Counted from the first letter of the stretch, positions 36,243 to 46,235 are shown. The stretch: DNA of 64,000 nt from Lelliottia nimipressuralis (GCF_004115925.1 NZ_SDDX01000005.1:62001-126000), one strand, 5' to 3'. Notes: a model not told the origin generated them from the sequence alone. Made by a program: numbers and translations.

Positions 36243-36740
36243 ATGCAACGTCTCGCTGAGATCGCCCCGGCGGAAATCCCGCAAATCTGGTCGCTGTTAA
36301 GCCAGATCCCGGACCCGGAAGTGCCGGTGCTCACCATCACCGACTTAGGCATGGTGCGCAGCGTCTGCGCACAGGCGGGCGGCTGGGTGATTGGCTTTAC
36401 GCCAACCTATTCGGGCTGTCCGGCGACGGAGCATCTGCTCGGCGCCATTCGCGAGACGATGACCGCCCACGGTTTTACGCCAGTGCATATCGTCCTGCAG
36501 CTTGACCCGGCCTGGACAACCGACTGGATGACCGACGACGCCCGCGCGCGACTGCGTGAATACGGCATCAGCCCGCCGGTAGGCCATAGCTGCCATGCGC
36601 ATGCCCCTGCCGAGGTGGCCTGCCCGCGCTGCGCGAGCACCGACACGTCGGTTATCAGTGAATTTGGTTCAACGGCCTGTAAAGCGCTCTATCGCTGTAA
36701 CGCCTGCCGTGAACCTTTCGACTATTTCAAATGTATCTGA
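36243..36740 (+). CDS. paaD: Epoxidase maturation protein PaaD
   Basis: A 165-residue MIP18/SufT-type (DUF59) protein, the K-12 length. The N-terminal domain carries the IPDPEVPVLTITDLGM motif, and the C-terminal part has two pairs of Cys (CPRCAS and CNACREPFDYFKC), a probable metal or Fe-S site. It is needed for an active complex and probably delivers the cluster to PaaE. AGAGGAGG precedes the start. Confidence 0.94.
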   Translation: MQRLAEIAPAEIPQIWSLLSQIPDPEVPVLTITDLGMVRSVCAQAGGWVIGFTPTYSGCPATEHLLGAIRETMTAHGFTPVHIVLQLDPAWTTDWMTDDARARLREYGISPPVGHSCHAHAPAEVACPRCASTDTSVISEFGSTACKALYRCNACREPFDYFKCI

Positions 36741-36747
36741 GGTTGCC

Positions 36748-37818
36748 ATGACAACGTTTCATTCCTTAACGGTGGCAAAAGTGGAACCCGAAACCCGCGA
36801 TGCGGTGACCATTACTTTCGCGATTCCACAGACTTTGCAGGACGCCTACCGTTTCCGCCCCGGTCAGCATTTGACGCTCAAAGCGCAGCTGGCAGGCGAA
36901 GAGCTACGCCGCTGCTACTCCATTTGTCGCAGCGTGACGCCGGGCGAAATCAGCGTGGCGGTGAAAGCCATCGACGGCGGGCGTTTTTCTCGCTATGCCC
37001 GCGATGAGATCAAACAGGGCATGGCGCTGGAGGTGATGGTGCCTCAGGGCCACTTTGGCTATCAGCCGCAGGCGGAACGCGCCGGGCGCTATCTGGCGAT
37101 TGCCGCCGGTTCAGGGATCACCCCGATGCTGGCGATTATCTCCAGCACCCTGCGGGTCGAGCCGCAGAGCCATTTCACCCTGATCTACGGTAACCGCAGC
37201 AGCCAGAGCATGATGTTCCGCCAGGCGCTGGCGGATCTGAAAGACACCTGGCCGCAACGTCTGCAGCTGGTGAATATTTTCAGTCAGGAGACCCTCGACA
37301 GTGAACTGCTGCACGGGCGTATCGACGGCGAAAAATTGCAGCAGCTGGGAAAAACGCTGATCGATTTCAGCCTGTTCGACGAAGCCTTTATCTGCGGCCC
37401 TTCGGCGATGATGGACGACGCCGAGCTGGCGCTGAAAGCGCTGGGGATGCCGGAGAAAACTATACACCTTGAGCGCTTTAATACGCCGGGGAGCGCCGTG
37501 AAACGCGCGACGACGATTCAGGCGCAAGGGCAGAAAGTGACCGTCCGTCAGGATGGCCGCGACCGAGAAATCACGCTCACCGCTGATGACGAAAGCATTC
37601 TTGATGCGGCCCTGCGTCAGGGCGCGGATCTGCCATACGCCTGTAAGGGCGGCGTCTGCGCTACCTGCAAATGCAAAGTGCTGCGCGGAAAAGTCGATAT
37701 GGCGACCAACTACAGCCTGGAGCCTGACGAACTGGCGGCGGGATATGTCTTGAGCTGCCAGGCGCTGCCGCTGACCGCCGACGTGGTGGTCGATTTTGAC
37801 GCGAAGGGGATGGCATGA
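36748..37818 (+). CDS. paaE: Phenylacetyl-CoA epoxidase reductase PaaE
   Basis: A 356-residue reductase: FAD-binding domain (about 1-110, with RRCYSICRS), NAD(P)-binding domain (about 110-230, GSGITPMLAII), and a C-terminal plant-type [2Fe-2S] ferredoxin domain with the cluster Cys residues in CKGGVCATCKCKV and a later SCQ. It passes electrons from NADPH to PaaA. ATG at 36748 matches the K-12 length; an upstream in-frame ATG lies inside paaD. The stop overlaps the paaF start by four bases. Confidence 0.96.
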   Translation: MTTFHSLTVAKVEPETRDAVTITFAIPQTLQDAYRFRPGQHLTLKAQLAGEELRRCYSICRSVTPGEISVAVKAIDGGRFSRYARDEIKQGMALEVMVPQGHFGYQPQAERAGRYLAIAAGSGITPMLAIISSTLRVEPQSHFTLIYGNRSSQSMMFRQALADLKDTWPQRLQLVNIFSQETLDSELLHGRIDGEKLQQLGKTLIDFSLFDEAFICGPSAMMDDAELALKALGMPEKTIHLERFNTPGSAVKRATTIQAQGQKVTVRQDGRDREITLTADDESILDAALRQGADLPYACKGGVCATCKCKVLRGKVDMATNYSLEPDELAAGYVLSCQALPLTADVVVDFDAKGMA

Positions 37819-38582
37819 GCGAGCTGATTGTCACCCGTCATGGCCGCGTGCTGCTACTGACGCTGAACCGTCCGGCGGCGCGTAACGCCCTGAACAACGC
37901 GCTGCTTTCACAACTGGCGGACGAGCTGGAAGACGCTGCGATTGATGGCGAGATCTCCACCTGTGTCATTTATGGCAACGAGCGCTGCTTTGCCGCCGGG
38001 GCCGACCTCAACGAGATGGCGGAGAAAGATCTGCCCGCCACGCTGAACGACGTTCGCCCGCAGCTCTGGGCGCGCATTAACGCTTTTAACAAACCGCTGA
38101 TTGCCGCCGTAAACGGTTTTGCGCTCGGCGCAGGCTGCGAATTGGCACTGCTGTGTGACGTGGTGATCGCCGGGGACAACGCCCGTTTTGGCCTGCCGGA
38201 AATCACGCTCGGAATTATGCCGGGCGCGGGCGGTACCCAGCGTCTGATTCGCAGCGTCGGCAAGTCCCTCGCCAGCAAAATGGTGCTGACGGGCGAAAGT
38301 ATTAGCGCGCAGCAGGCGCAGTCGGCAGGGCTGGTGAGCGACGTATTCCCGACGGCGCTGGTGCTGGAATATGCCCTGAAGCAGGCCGCACTGATGGCGC
38401 GTCATTCTCCGCTGGCGTTGCAGGCCGCGAAACAGGCGCTGCGCCAGTCGCAGGAAGTGCCGCTACAGGCCGGTCTGGCTCAGGAGCGTCAGCTGTTTAC
38501 GCTGCTGTCTGCCACGGAAGACCGCCGGGAAGGCATCGCCGCTTTCTTACAAAAACGCACCCCCGACTTTAAAGGACGCTAA
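37815..38582 (+). CDS. paaF: 2,3-dehydroadipyl-CoA hydratase PaaF
   Basis: A 255-residue crotonase-fold enzyme, the K-12 length, which hydrates 2,3-dehydroadipyl-CoA. The oxyanion-hole segments are CFAAGADLNEM and GFALGAGCELAL, and the catalytic Glu is in GLPEITLGIMPGAGG. Confidence 0.95.
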   Translation: MSELIVTRHGRVLLLTLNRPAARNALNNALLSQLADELEDAAIDGEISTCVIYGNERCFAAGADLNEMAEKDLPATLNDVRPQLWARINAFNKPLIAAVNGFALGAGCELALLCDVVIAGDNARFGLPEITLGIMPGAGGTQRLIRSVGKSLASKMVLTGESISAQQAQSAGLVSDVFPTALVLEYALKQAALMARHSPLALQAAKQALRQSQEVPLQAGLAQERQLFTLLSATEDRREGIAAFLQKRTPDFKGR

Positions 38583-38584
38583 TT

Positions 38585-39370
38585 GTGGAATTTATTCTGA
38601 GTCATGTTGAGCAGGGCGTGATGACCATTACGCTAAACCGCCCGGAGCGTCTGAACAGCTTTAACGATGTCATGCATCAGCAGCTTTCCGAGTGCCTGAA
38701 GCAGGCCGAACGGGATGACACTATCCGCTGCCTGTTGATTACCGGTGCCGGACGCGGTTTTTGCGCCGGGCAGGATCTGAATGACCGCAACGTTGACCCG
38801 AACGGCCCCGCGCCGGATCTCGGCTACTCCGTGGAAACCTTCTACAATCCGCTGGTACGCCGCCTGGCAAAACTGCCGAAACCGGTGATTGCGGCGGTGA
38901 ACGGTGTGGCAGCGGGAGCTGGCGCGACGCTGGCGCTGGGCTGCGATATGGTGATCGCCGCGCGTTCCGTGAATTTCATGATGGCGTTTAGCAAGCTCGG
39001 GCTGGTGCCGGATTGCGGCGGCACCTGGCTGCTGCCGCGCGTCGCCGGACGTGCGCGGGCCATGGGTCTGGCGCTGCTGGGCGATAAGCTGAGCGCAGAG
39101 CAGGCGCACGCCTGGGGGATGATCTGGCAGGTGGTTGACGATGAAGAACTCTCATCCACCGCGCAGAAACTGGCGATCCATTTTGCCTCTCAGCCGACCT
39201 TGGGTCTGGGGCTGATCAAACAGGCGATGAACGCCGCCGAAACCAACACCCTGGACGAACAGCTCGATCTGGAGCGTGATTATCAGCGACTGGCCGGGCG
39301 CAGCGACGACTATCGCGAAGGCGTGAGCGCGTTTCTCGCCAAGCGCCCGCCGAATTTCACGGGGAAATAA
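38585..39370 (+). CDS. paaG: Ring 1,2-epoxyphenylacetyl-CoA isomerase PaaG
   Basis: A 261-residue crotonase-fold isomerase (262 in K-12) that converts the epoxide to oxepin-CoA and later shifts a double bond. GTG at 38585, two bases after paaF, is the start by alignment (MEFILSHVEQG). Oxyanion segments are RGFCAGQDLND and GVAAGAGATLAL; the base Asp is in GLVPDCGGTWLLPR. Confidence 0.95.
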   Translation: MEFILSHVEQGVMTITLNRPERLNSFNDVMHQQLSECLKQAERDDTIRCLLITGAGRGFCAGQDLNDRNVDPNGPAPDLGYSVETFYNPLVRRLAKLPKPVIAAVNGVAAGAGATLALGCDMVIAARSVNFMMAFSKLGLVPDCGGTWLLPRVAGRARAMGLALLGDKLSAEQAHAWGMIWQVVDDEELSSTAQKLAIHFASQPTLGLGLIKQAMNAAETNTLDEQLDLERDYQRLAGRSDDYREGVSAFLAKRPPNFTGK

Positions 39371-39371
39371 G

Positions 39372-40799
39372 ATGACGATGAGAATTCACACCGTCGCCGT
39401 GATCGGCAGCGGCACCATGGGGGCCGGGATCGCGGAAGTGGCCGCCAGCAACGGACATCAGGTACTGGTGTACGACATCGCCTCAGACGCCGTGGTTCGC
39501 GCCATCGAGGGCATCCGCACGCGGCTGGAATCCCGCGTCGCGCGCGGAAAATTGTCCTCCGAGGCCAGCGAAAAAATCGTCGCGCGTCTGCTCCCCGTTA
39601 ACGATATCCAGGCGCTTGCCGCCGCCGATCTGGTGATTGAAGCGGCCTCCGAGCGCCTTGAGGTGAAAAAAGCGCTGTTTAAACAGCTGGGCGATATCTG
39701 CCCGCCGCAGACGCTGCTCACCAGTAACACCTCGTCGATTTCGATCACCGCGGTGGCTGCCGAGGTGCGCCATCCGGAACGCGTCGCCGGGCTGCATTTC
39801 TTTAACCCGGCGCCGGTGATGAAGCTGGTGGAAGTGGTGAGCGGGCTGGGGACGTCAACCGAAGTGGCGGATCTGCTGTGCGAGCTGGCGCTGAACTGGG
39901 GCAAACAGCCGGTGCGCTGCCAGTCCACGCCTGGATTTATCGTCAACCGCGTGGCGCGCCCGTTCTACTCCGAAGCCTGGCGCGCGCTGGAAGAGAATGT
40001 CGCCCCGGCGCAGGACATCGACGCCGCGCTGCGCGAAGGCGGCGCTTTCCCGATGGGGCCGCTGGAGCTGACGGATCTCATCGGGCAGGACGTGAACTTT
40101 GCCGTGACCTGCTCGGTGTTTAACGCTTTCTGGCAGGAGCGCCGTTTTCTGCCGTCGCTGGTTCAGCAGGAGCTGGTGCTTGGCGGACGTTTCGGCAAGA
40201 AAACCGGGCAGGGGGTCTACGACTGGCACAGCGAGCGGCCAGCCGCCCAGTGGCTGGAACCGGTCGGCGTGACCTTTAGCCCGACGACCATCGCTAAAAG
40301 AAGTGACGGTGTCACAGAAATCGACGAAGTGCTACTGGTGGAGACCACCGGCGAAACCGCGCAAAGCCTCGCCCTGCGCCTTAATTCACCGGTGGTGGTG
40401 GTCGATCGGATGGACGGCGACGCCGTGGTGATTGCCGCAGCGGCCAGTAATCCGCACTCCGCCACGCAAAAAGCGATCTATCACCTGCAGCAGCAGGGAA
40501 AACGCGTTCTGCAGAGTGCGGATTATCCCGGTCTGCTGATCTGGCGCACCGTGGCGATGATCATCAACGAAGCGCTGGATGCCCTGCAGAAAGGGGTGGC
40601 CAGCGAGCAGGATATCGACACCGCCATGCGCCTCGGCGTGAACTATCCCGTCGGGCCTATTGCCTGGGGTGAACGTCTGGGCTGGCAGCGCCTGCTTATT
40701 CTGCTGGAAAACCTGCAACGCCATTACGGCGAAGAACGTTATCGCCCCTGTTCACTGCTGCGCCAGCGTGCGCTTCTGGAGAGTAGCTATGAGTCATAA
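39372..40799 (+). CDS. paaH: 3-hydroxyadipyl-CoA dehydrogenase PaaH
   Basis: A 475-residue NAD-dependent 3-hydroxyacyl-CoA dehydrogenase with the N-terminal motif GSGTMGAGIAE, the HFFNPAPVMKLVE signature containing the catalytic His, and a duplicated C-terminal dimer domain. It oxidises 3-hydroxyadipyl-CoA. It starts one base after paaG and overlaps paaI by 11 bases. Confidence 0.95.
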   Translation: MTMRIHTVAVIGSGTMGAGIAEVAASNGHQVLVYDIASDAVVRAIEGIRTRLESRVARGKLSSEASEKIVARLLPVNDIQALAAADLVIEAASERLEVKKALFKQLGDICPPQTLLTSNTSSISITAVAAEVRHPERVAGLHFFNPAPVMKLVEVVSGLGTSTEVADLLCELALNWGKQPVRCQSTPGFIVNRVARPFYSEAWRALEENVAPAQDIDAALREGGAFPMGPLELTDLIGQDVNFAVTCSVFNAFWQERRFLPSLVQQELVLGGRFGKKTGQGVYDWHSERPAAQWLEPVGVTFSPTTIAKRSDGVTEIDEVLLVETTGETAQSLALRLNSPVVVVDRMDGDAVVIAAAASNPHSATQKAIYHLQQQGKRVLQSADYPGLLIWRTVAMIINEALDALQKGVASEQDIDTAMRLGVNYPVGPIAWGERLGWQRLLILLENLQRHYGEERYRPCSLLRQRALLESSYES

Positions 40800-41211
40800 C
40801 GCCTGGCACAACGCCCGCGCCATGTATGAAAACGATGCCTGCGCCCAGGCGCTTGGGATCGACATTATCGAGATGGATGAGGGCTACGCGGTGCTGACCA
40901 TGACCATCACGCCGCAGATGCTCAACGGCCACAAAACCTGCCACGGTGGCCAGCTGTTCTCCCTGGCGGATACGGCGTTCGCCTACGCCTGCAACAGCCA
41001 GGGGCTGGCGGCGGTGGCCTCGGCCTGCTCCATTGATTTTCTGCGCCCTGGGTTTGCCGGAGACAAGCTGACCGCCAGTGCCCGCGTGAAACATCAGGGC
41101 AAACTGACCGGCGTGTACGACATCGAAATTACTAACCAACAACAAAAAACAGTCGCCTTGTTCCGCGGTAAATCGCACCGCATTGGCGGCAGTGTGACAG
41201 GAGAAGCCTGA
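40789..41211 (+). CDS. paaI: Hotdog-fold thioesterase PaaI
   Basis: A 140-residue hotdog thioesterase that releases CoA from dead-end phenylacetyl-CoA derivatives. The conserved active-site segment is [22 protein letters not shown] at 40789 lies inside the paaH end, matching the K-12 start (MSHNAWHNA). The stop overlaps the paaJ start. Confidence 0.95.
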   Translation: MSHNAWHNARAMYENDACAQALGIDIIEMDEGYAVLTMTITPQMLNGHKTCHGGQLFSLADTAFAYACNSQGLAAVASACSIDFLRPGFAGDKLTASARVKHQGKLTGVYDIEITNQQQKTVALFRGKSHRIGGSVTGEA

Positions 41212-42416
41212 TGCGTGATGCATTTATCTGTGATGGTGTTCGTACCCCGGTGGGGCGTTATGGCGGTGCGTTGTCCGGCGTGCGTGCAGACGATCTGGCG
41301 GCCGTCCCGCTGCGCGCGCTGCTGGCGCGTTATCCGCAACTGGATGCAGAAAGTATTGACGATGTGATTTTCGGCTGCGCGAACCAGGCCGGGGAAGATA
41401 ACCGCAACGTGGCGCGCATGGCCGCGCTGCTGGCGGGCTTTCCGCAGACGGTGTCGGGCACAACCATCAACCGTCTGTGCGGCTCCGGACTGGACGCCGT
41501 GGGGTTTGCGGCGCGCGCAATTAAAGCGGGCGATGCGGATCTGCTGATCGCCGGTGGCGTTGAGTCCATGTCCCGTGCGCCGTTTGTAATGGGCAAAGCC
41601 ACCACGCCCTTCCAGCGTCAGGCGGAGATGTACGACACCACCATTGGCTGGCGATTTGTGAATCCGCTCATGCATCAGCAATTCGGAACTGACAGCATGC
41701 CCGAAACGGCAGAGAATGTAGCTGAATTGTTAAATATTAGCCGCGCCGATCAGGACGCGTTTGCACTGCGCAGCCAACAGCGTACCGCGCAGGCCCAGCA
41801 GAACGGCATTCTGGCGCAGGAGATCGTGCCGGTGAGCGTGGCGGGCAAAAAGGGCGTTGTCACCGAAGTGCGGGTGGATGAACATCCCCGCGCCGACACC
41901 ACCTTAGCGCAGCTTTCCGCCCTCAAAACCCCGTTTCGCAAAAACGGCGTCGTGACGGCCGGGAACGCATCGGGGGTGAACGACGGTGCGGCAGCGCTGA
42001 TTATTGCCAGCCGTGAGATGGCGCAACAGCAGGGGTTAACCCCGCGTGCGCGCATCGTGGCGATGGCCAGTGCCGGCGTCGAACCGCGACTGATGGGGCT
42101 TGGCCCGGTTCCGGCCACACGCAAAGTGCTGGAGCGCGCGGGTCTGAGCATTAACGATATGGACGTGATTGAGCTGAACGAAGCGTTTGCATCGCAGGCT
42201 CTGGGCGTGTTGCGCCAGCTGGGGTTAGCGGATGATGCCGCGCACGTAAACCCGAATGGCGGCGCGATTGCCCTGGGCCATCCGCTGGGGATGAGCGGCG
42301 CACGACTGGTGCTGGCGGCCAGTAATGAATTGCATCGACGCAACGGGCGCTACGCGCTTTGTACGATGTGCATCGGTGTGGGCCAGGGCATTGCCCTGAT
42401 CCTGGAGCGTGTTTGA
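41211..42416 (+). CDS. paaJ: 3-oxoadipyl-CoA/3-oxo-5,6-dehydrosuberyl-CoA thiolase PaaJ
   Basis: A 401-residue thiolase. The nucleophile Cys is in [11 protein letters not shown] near residue 90, the second active-site segment is [19 protein letters not shown] with the His, and the proton-donor Cys is in [11 protein letters not shown]. It cleaves both C8 and C6 intermediates to acetyl-CoA and succinyl-CoA. Confidence 0.96.
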   Translation: MRDAFICDGVRTPVGRYGGALSGVRADDLAAVPLRALLARYPQLDAESIDDVIFGCANQAGEDNRNVARMAALLAGFPQTVSGTTINRLCGSGLDAVGFAARAIKAGDADLLIAGGVESMSRAPFVMGKATTPFQRQAEMYDTTIGWRFVNPLMHQQFGTDSMPETAENVAELLNISRADQDAFALRSQQRTAQAQQNGILAQEIVPVSVAGKKGVVTEVRVDEHPRADTTLAQLSALKTPFRKNGVVTAGNASGVNDGAAALIIASREMAQQQGLTPRARIVAMASAGVEPRLMGLGPVPATRKVLERAGLSINDMDVIELNEAFASQALGVLRQLGLADDAAHVNPNGGAIALGHPLGMSGARLVLAASNELHRRNGRYALCTMCIGVGQGIALILERV

Positions 42417-42444
42417 GCAAAACTACCTGCGAGTACCCTACAAA

Positions 42445-43764
42445 ATGACAACGACAACAACACAACTTGATGCCATTGAAACAGCCTCGGTGGACGAATT
42501 ACAGGCGCTGCAAACTGAACGCCTGAAGTGGACGCTGAAGCATGCTTATAACAATGTACCTATGTACAAACGCAAATTCGACGCTGCGGGCGTGCATCCT
42601 GACGATTTCAAAGAGCTGTCCGATCTCAATAAATTCCCCTGCACGACCAAGCAGGATCTGCGGGATAACTACCCGTTCGATACCTTCGCGGTGCCGATGG
42701 AGCAGGTGGTGCGCATTCACGCCTCGTCCGGCACCACCGGTAAACCGACGGTGGTGGGCTATACCCAAAACGATATCGACAACTGGGCCAATATCGTGGC
42801 CCGTTCCCTGCGCGCGGCCGGTGGCACCGCGAAAGACAAAATTCACGTGGCGTATGGTTACGGGTTATTTACCGGCGGGCTGGGTGCGCACTACGGCGCT
42901 GAACGGTTAGGCGCGACGGTGATCCCTATGTCCGGCGGGCAGACGGAGAAACAGGCGCAGCTGATCCGCGATTTCCAGCCGGATATGATCATGGTGACGC
43001 CGTCCTACTGCCTGAACCTGATTGAAGAGCTGGAGCGTCAGATGGGCGGCGACGCCAGCCAATGCTCCCTGCGCGTCGGCGTGTTTGGCGCAGAGCCATG
43101 GACGATGGCGATGCGCCATGAAATTGAGCGACGTCTGGGGATTACCGCGCTGGATATTTACGGCCTGTCAGAGGTGATGGGCCCGGGCGTGGCGATGGAG
43201 TGCATCGACACTGCCGACGGCCCGACCATCTGGGAAGATCATTTCTATCCCGAGATCGTCAACCCGAACGACGGCACACCTCTGGCCGACGGCGAGCAGG
43301 GCGAACTGCTGTTTACCACCCTGACCAAAGAGGCGCTGCCGGTGATCCGCTATCGCACCCGCGACCTGACGCGACTGCTGCCGGGGACGGCGCGCACCAT
43401 GCGCCGCATGGATCGCATCAGCGGGCGCAGCGATGACATGCTGATTATTCGCGGGGTGAACGTCTTCCCGTCACAGCTGGAGGAGGAGATCGTCAAGTTT
43501 GAGCATCTGTCGCCGCACTACCAGCTGGAAGTGAACCGTCGCGGGCATCTTGATTCACTTTCGGTAAAAGTCGAGCTGAAAGAGAGCAGCCTGGTGCTGA
43601 GCCACGAGCAGCGCTGCCAGGTGTGTCACCAGCTGCGTCATCGCATTAAATCGATGGTGGGGATCTCGACGGACGTGACGATTGTCAACTGCGGCAGTAT
43701 CCCGCGCTCCGAAGGCAAAGCCTGCCGGGTGTTTGATCTGCGCAAAGTGGCGGCTAACGGTTAA
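42445..43764 (+). CDS. paaK: Phenylacetate-CoA ligase PaaK
   Basis: A 439-residue AMP-forming ligase (437 in K-12) that starts the pathway by making phenylacetyl-CoA. The phosphate loop is HASSGTTGKPTVVGYT, followed by IYGLSEVMGPG and YRTRDLTRL. ATG at 42445 best matches K-12, though its ribosome site is weak and a GTG at 42409 overlapping paaJ is possible. Last gene of the degradative operon. Confidence 0.95.
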   Translation: MTTTTTQLDAIETASVDELQALQTERLKWTLKHAYNNVPMYKRKFDAAGVHPDDFKELSDLNKFPCTTKQDLRDNYPFDTFAVPMEQVVRIHASSGTTGKPTVVGYTQNDIDNWANIVARSLRAAGGTAKDKIHVAYGYGLFTGGLGAHYGAERLGATVIPMSGGQTEKQAQLIRDFQPDMIMVTPSYCLNLIEELERQMGGDASQCSLRVGVFGAEPWTMAMRHEIERRLGITALDIYGLSEVMGPGVAMECIDTADGPTIWEDHFYPEIVNPNDGTPLADGEQGELLFTTLTKEALPVIRYRTRDLTRLLPGTARTMRRMDRISGRSDDMLIIRGVNVFPSQLEEEIVKFEHLSPHYQLEVNRRGHLDSLSVKVELKESSLVLSHEQRCQVCHQLRHRIKSMVGISTDVTIVNCGSIPRSEGKACRVFDLRKVAANG

Positions 43765-43770
43765 CCCTCC

Positions 43771-43800
43771 GCCCGGCCTATAAACTATCGTAGGCCGGGC
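43771..43800. repeat. REP-like palindrome between paaK and paaX
   Basis: Perfect 10-bp arms GCCCGGCCTA and TAGGCCGGGC, followed by AAGCGCAGCG. Typical enterobacterial REP composition; it may also protect the 3' end of the paa message. Confidence 0.75.
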
Positions 43801-43870
43801 AAGCGCAGCGCTGCGCGGTGTCTGTGTGCTATGATTCATCCAGGACAAAAATCACAACAGAATGAATCAG

Positions 43871-44797
43871 ATGAGTAAACTCGATACTTTTATTCAGCAC
43901 GCCGTCAGCTCTGTGCCCATCAGCGGAACGTCGCTGATTTCATCCTTATATGGCGATTCGCTCTCGCACCGTGGCGGTGAAATCTGGCTCGGGAGCCTGG
44001 CTGCGCTGCTGGAAGGGATGGGATTTGGCGAGCGCTTTGTGCGTACCGCGCTGTTTCGCCTGAATAAAGAGGGCTGGCTGGATGTCTCCCGCATTGGCAG
44101 GCGCAGTTTTTATCGTCTGAGCGACAAAGGGCTGCGGTTAACTCGTCGCGCAGAGAACAAAATTTACCGCGCGGAACTACCGGCGTGGGACGGAAAATGG
44201 CTGTTATTGCTCTCGGAAGGGCTGGATAAAAATACCCTCGCCGATGTGAAAAAACAGCTCATCTGGCAGGGGTTCGGCACGCTGGCCTCCAGCCTGATGG
44301 CCTCACCGTCGCAGAAAATGGCCGATGTGCAATCCCTGCTGCATGAAGCGGGTGTGGCCGAAAATGTGATCTGCTTTGAAGCGCACTCTCCGCTGGCGTT
44401 GTCGCGTGCGGCGCTGCGCTCCCGCGTGGAAGAGTGCTGGCAGCTCACGGAACAAAACGTGATGTACGAAACCTTTATCGACTCGTTCCGGCCTTTACTC
44501 CCTCTGCTGAAAGAGGCGAGAGCCGATGAGCTGACGCCGGAGCGCTGTTTCCAGATCCAGCTGTTGCTGATCCATTTTTATCGCCGCGTGGTGCTGAAAG
44601 ATCCGCTGTTGCCGGAGGAGCTACTCCCCGCGCACTGGGCCGGGCAAACTGCCCGCCAGCTGTGCATTAATATCTACCAGCGCGTGGCACCGGGTGCCCT
44701 GGCGTTTGTCAGTGAAAAAGGGGAAACCTCGGTCGGGGAGCTGCCGGTACCGGGGGCGCTCTATTTCCAGCGCTTTGGCGGCCTGAATATTCCATAA
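43871..44797 (+). CDS. paaX: Phenylacetic acid degradation repressor PaaX
   Basis: A 308-residue repressor (316 in K-12). The N-terminal winged helix includes [20 protein letters not shown] and recognises paaZ/paaA and paaX promoters; phenylacetyl-CoA releases it. ATG at 43871 matches K-12. The C-terminus stops at FGGLNIP, about eight residues earlier than K-12; no continuation appears in another frame, so this looks natural. Confidence 0.94.
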   Translation: MSKLDTFIQHAVSSVPISGTSLISSLYGDSLSHRGGEIWLGSLAALLEGMGFGERFVRTALFRLNKEGWLDVSRIGRRSFYRLSDKGLRLTRRAENKIYRAELPAWDGKWLLLLSEGLDKNTLADVKKQLIWQGFGTLASSLMASPSQKMADVQSLLHEAGVAENVICFEAHSPLALSRAALRSRVEECWQLTEQNVMYETFIDSFRPLLPLLKEARADELTPERCFQIQLLLIHFYRRVVLKDPLLPEELLPAHWAGQTARQLCINIYQRVAPGALAFVSEKGETSVGELPVPGALYFQRFGGLNIP

Positions 44798-44807
44798 CGG
44801 AGGAAGA

Positions 44808-45410
44808 ATGCCTGTATATCAAATAGATGGTCTTACACCTGTCGTGCCTGATGAGAGCTACGTTCATCCTACCGCCGTGCTGATTGGCGATGTGATTTTA
44901 GGCAAAGGTGTCTACGTCGGACCGAACGCCAGCCTGCGCGGCGACTTTGGCCGGATTATGGTAAAAGACGGTGCAAACATTCAGGATAACTGTGTGATGC
45001 ACGGCTTCCCTGAGCAAGATACGGTGGTGGAAGAGCACGGGCATATCGGTCACAGCGCCATTTTGCACGGCTGCGTGATCCGTAAAAATGCGTTGGTTGG
45101 CATGAACGCGGTGGTGATGGACGGCGCGGTGATCGGCGAAAACAGCATCGTCGGCGCGGCGGCGTTTGTGAAAGCCAAAGCTGAAATGCCCGCCAACTAT
45201 TTGATTATCGGCAGCCCGGCAAAAGCCATTCGACAACTGAGCGATCAGGAACTTGAATGGAAAAAGCAGGGGACGCGCGAATATCAGGTGCTGGTCGAGC
45301 GCTGCAAAATGACCCTGCATCAGGTAGAACCCCTGCGGGAAGTGGAGCCGGGCAGAACGCGTCTGGTCTTTGATGAAAACCTGCGCCCCAAATCCTCGCA
45401 AACGAAATAA
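44808..45410 (+). CDS. paaY: Hexapeptide-repeat thioesterase PaaY
   Basis: A 200-residue left-handed beta-helix protein of the gamma-carbonic anhydrase-like family, with repeated [LIV]-G-x4 hexads ([13 protein letters not shown], then [12 protein letters not shown]) and the metal-binding His residues. In related bacteria PaaY hydrolyses 2-hydroxycyclohepta-1,4,6-triene-1-formyl-CoA, a toxic dead-end product of the pathway. GGAGG precedes the start, ten bases after paaX. Confidence 0.94.
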   Translation: MPVYQIDGLTPVVPDESYVHPTAVLIGDVILGKGVYVGPNASLRGDFGRIMVKDGANIQDNCVMHGFPEQDTVVEEHGHIGHSAILHGCVIRKNALVGMNAVVMDGAVIGENSIVGAAAFVKAKAEMPANYLIIGSPAKAIRQLSDQELEWKKQGTREYQVLVERCKMTLHQVEPLREVEPGRTRLVFDENLRPKSSQTK

Positions 45411-45551
45411 AATTTGTCTGTTTATGTCAGGGCAAAATTATTTTCGTCGGCCTTTTCAGGGATAACATTGATGCACGGTTAAAATAAACATTGCTTATTA
45501 TGCCCTGCCGTGCATTAATGCCCAGCGTTTACGATTTAAACAAATTTGCCA

Positions 45552-45561
45552 GCCGAAAGGC
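45552..45561 (+). promoter_or_regulatory. Cold-shock mRNA leader motif
   Basis: GCCGAAAGGC upstream of the ribosome site matches the hairpin in the 5' leader of E. coli cspA just before its start. It suggests structured, temperature-dependent translation of the csp gene. Confidence 0.6.
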
Positions 45562-45580
45562 CAGAATAAAGGAGCCTTAT

Positions 45581-45796
45581 ATGTCTGCAAAAATTATTGG
45601 TTTAGTAAAGTGGTTTAACGAAGATAAAGGCTTTGGCTTTATTTCTCCGGTAGACGGCAGCAAAGATGTTTCTGTCAATTTATCTGCGTTGCAGGGCGAT
45701 AATTTCAACACACTGTTTGAAGGTCAGAAAGTGGAATTTGTGATGGGCGCTGGCGCGAAAGGCCCGGCTGCCGCTAACGTGGTTCTGCGCGACTAA
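45581..45796 (+). CDS. CspA-family cold-shock-like protein with altered RNP2
   Basis: A 71-residue single cold-shock domain. RNP1 is intact (KGFGFIS), but the RNP2 region reads [11 protein letters not shown] where CspA, CspB, CspE and others have KDVFVHFSAIQ. Two aromatic Phe and the His that stack on bases are therefore replaced. The rest ([30 protein letters not shown]) is canonical. AAAGGAG precedes the ATG. It may bind nucleic acid weakly or differently. Related copies in K-12 lie in the Qin prophage beside small genes such as ynfU, which also has a relative next door here. Confidence 0.9.
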   Translation: MSAKIIGLVKWFNEDKGFGFISPVDGSKDVSVNLSALQGDNFNTLFEGQKVEFVMGAGAKGPAAANVVLRD

Positions 45797-45802
45797 CCTG
45801 TT

Positions 45803-45870
45803 TTGATCTCTGCGAGTCTGCAACCACGATGACGGCGCAAGCCTCAGTAGTCAGAATCGCAGAGGATCAA
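45803..45870. repeat. Long imperfect inverted repeat between csp and the YnfU-like gene
   Basis: TTGATCTCTGCGA (45803-45815) is mirrored by TCGCAGAGGATCAA (45857-45870) with one extra base; the 41 bases between are GC-rich. No T tract follows, so it is not a standard terminator. Confidence 0.6.
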
Positions 45871-45874
45871 CAAA

Positions 45875-46039
45875 TCAGACTTTTTGGTTGGATTTGAACA
45901 TTGTGCTGCAGTAAGGGCAAACGAGCAGTGACCCTTTTTGAACGCGCGTATAGCTGTGTTCAGAGTCTTTAGTGCAGTTTGGGCAAGGGCATTTAATCAG
46001 AAAGTTACGGCGGGCTTTTCCATCTTTGCGATCGGACAT
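45875..46039 (-). CDS. ynfU: YnfU-like zinc-ribbon protein
   Basis: A 54-residue protein starting MSDRKDGKARRN, with two Cys pairs (CPCPNC and CPYC) that form a zinc ribbon. From memory it resembles K-12 YnfU from the Qin prophage, of no known function. ATG at 46039 follows AGGAAAT; a longer frame has no ribosome site. Convergent with the csp gene. Confidence 0.82.
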   Translation of the reverse strand: MSDRKDGKARRNFLIKCPCPNCTKDSEHSYTRVQKGSLLVCPYCSTMFKSNQKV

Positions 46040-46235
46040 AGGCATTTCCTGTGTAATTGGCCTGCTACCATACACGTATCATCCTCAAATAGCTCGCATT
46101 CATTTCTGCTGTAAAAAATTATCTTCTCTTCGCATCAAAATCCTGCCGAAAATATTTCAGAATAATTCCGTATTATTATTTGCGGGGGCGTCATGGCGTG
46201 GTGGAAATAGGGTGCGGATAAAGAGAGAGGAAAAA

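Noticed and set aside
43871-44797. PaaX as a truncated or frameshifted protein
   Set aside because: It is eight residues shorter than K-12 but no continuation exists in another frame, and paaY follows normally with its own ribosome site.
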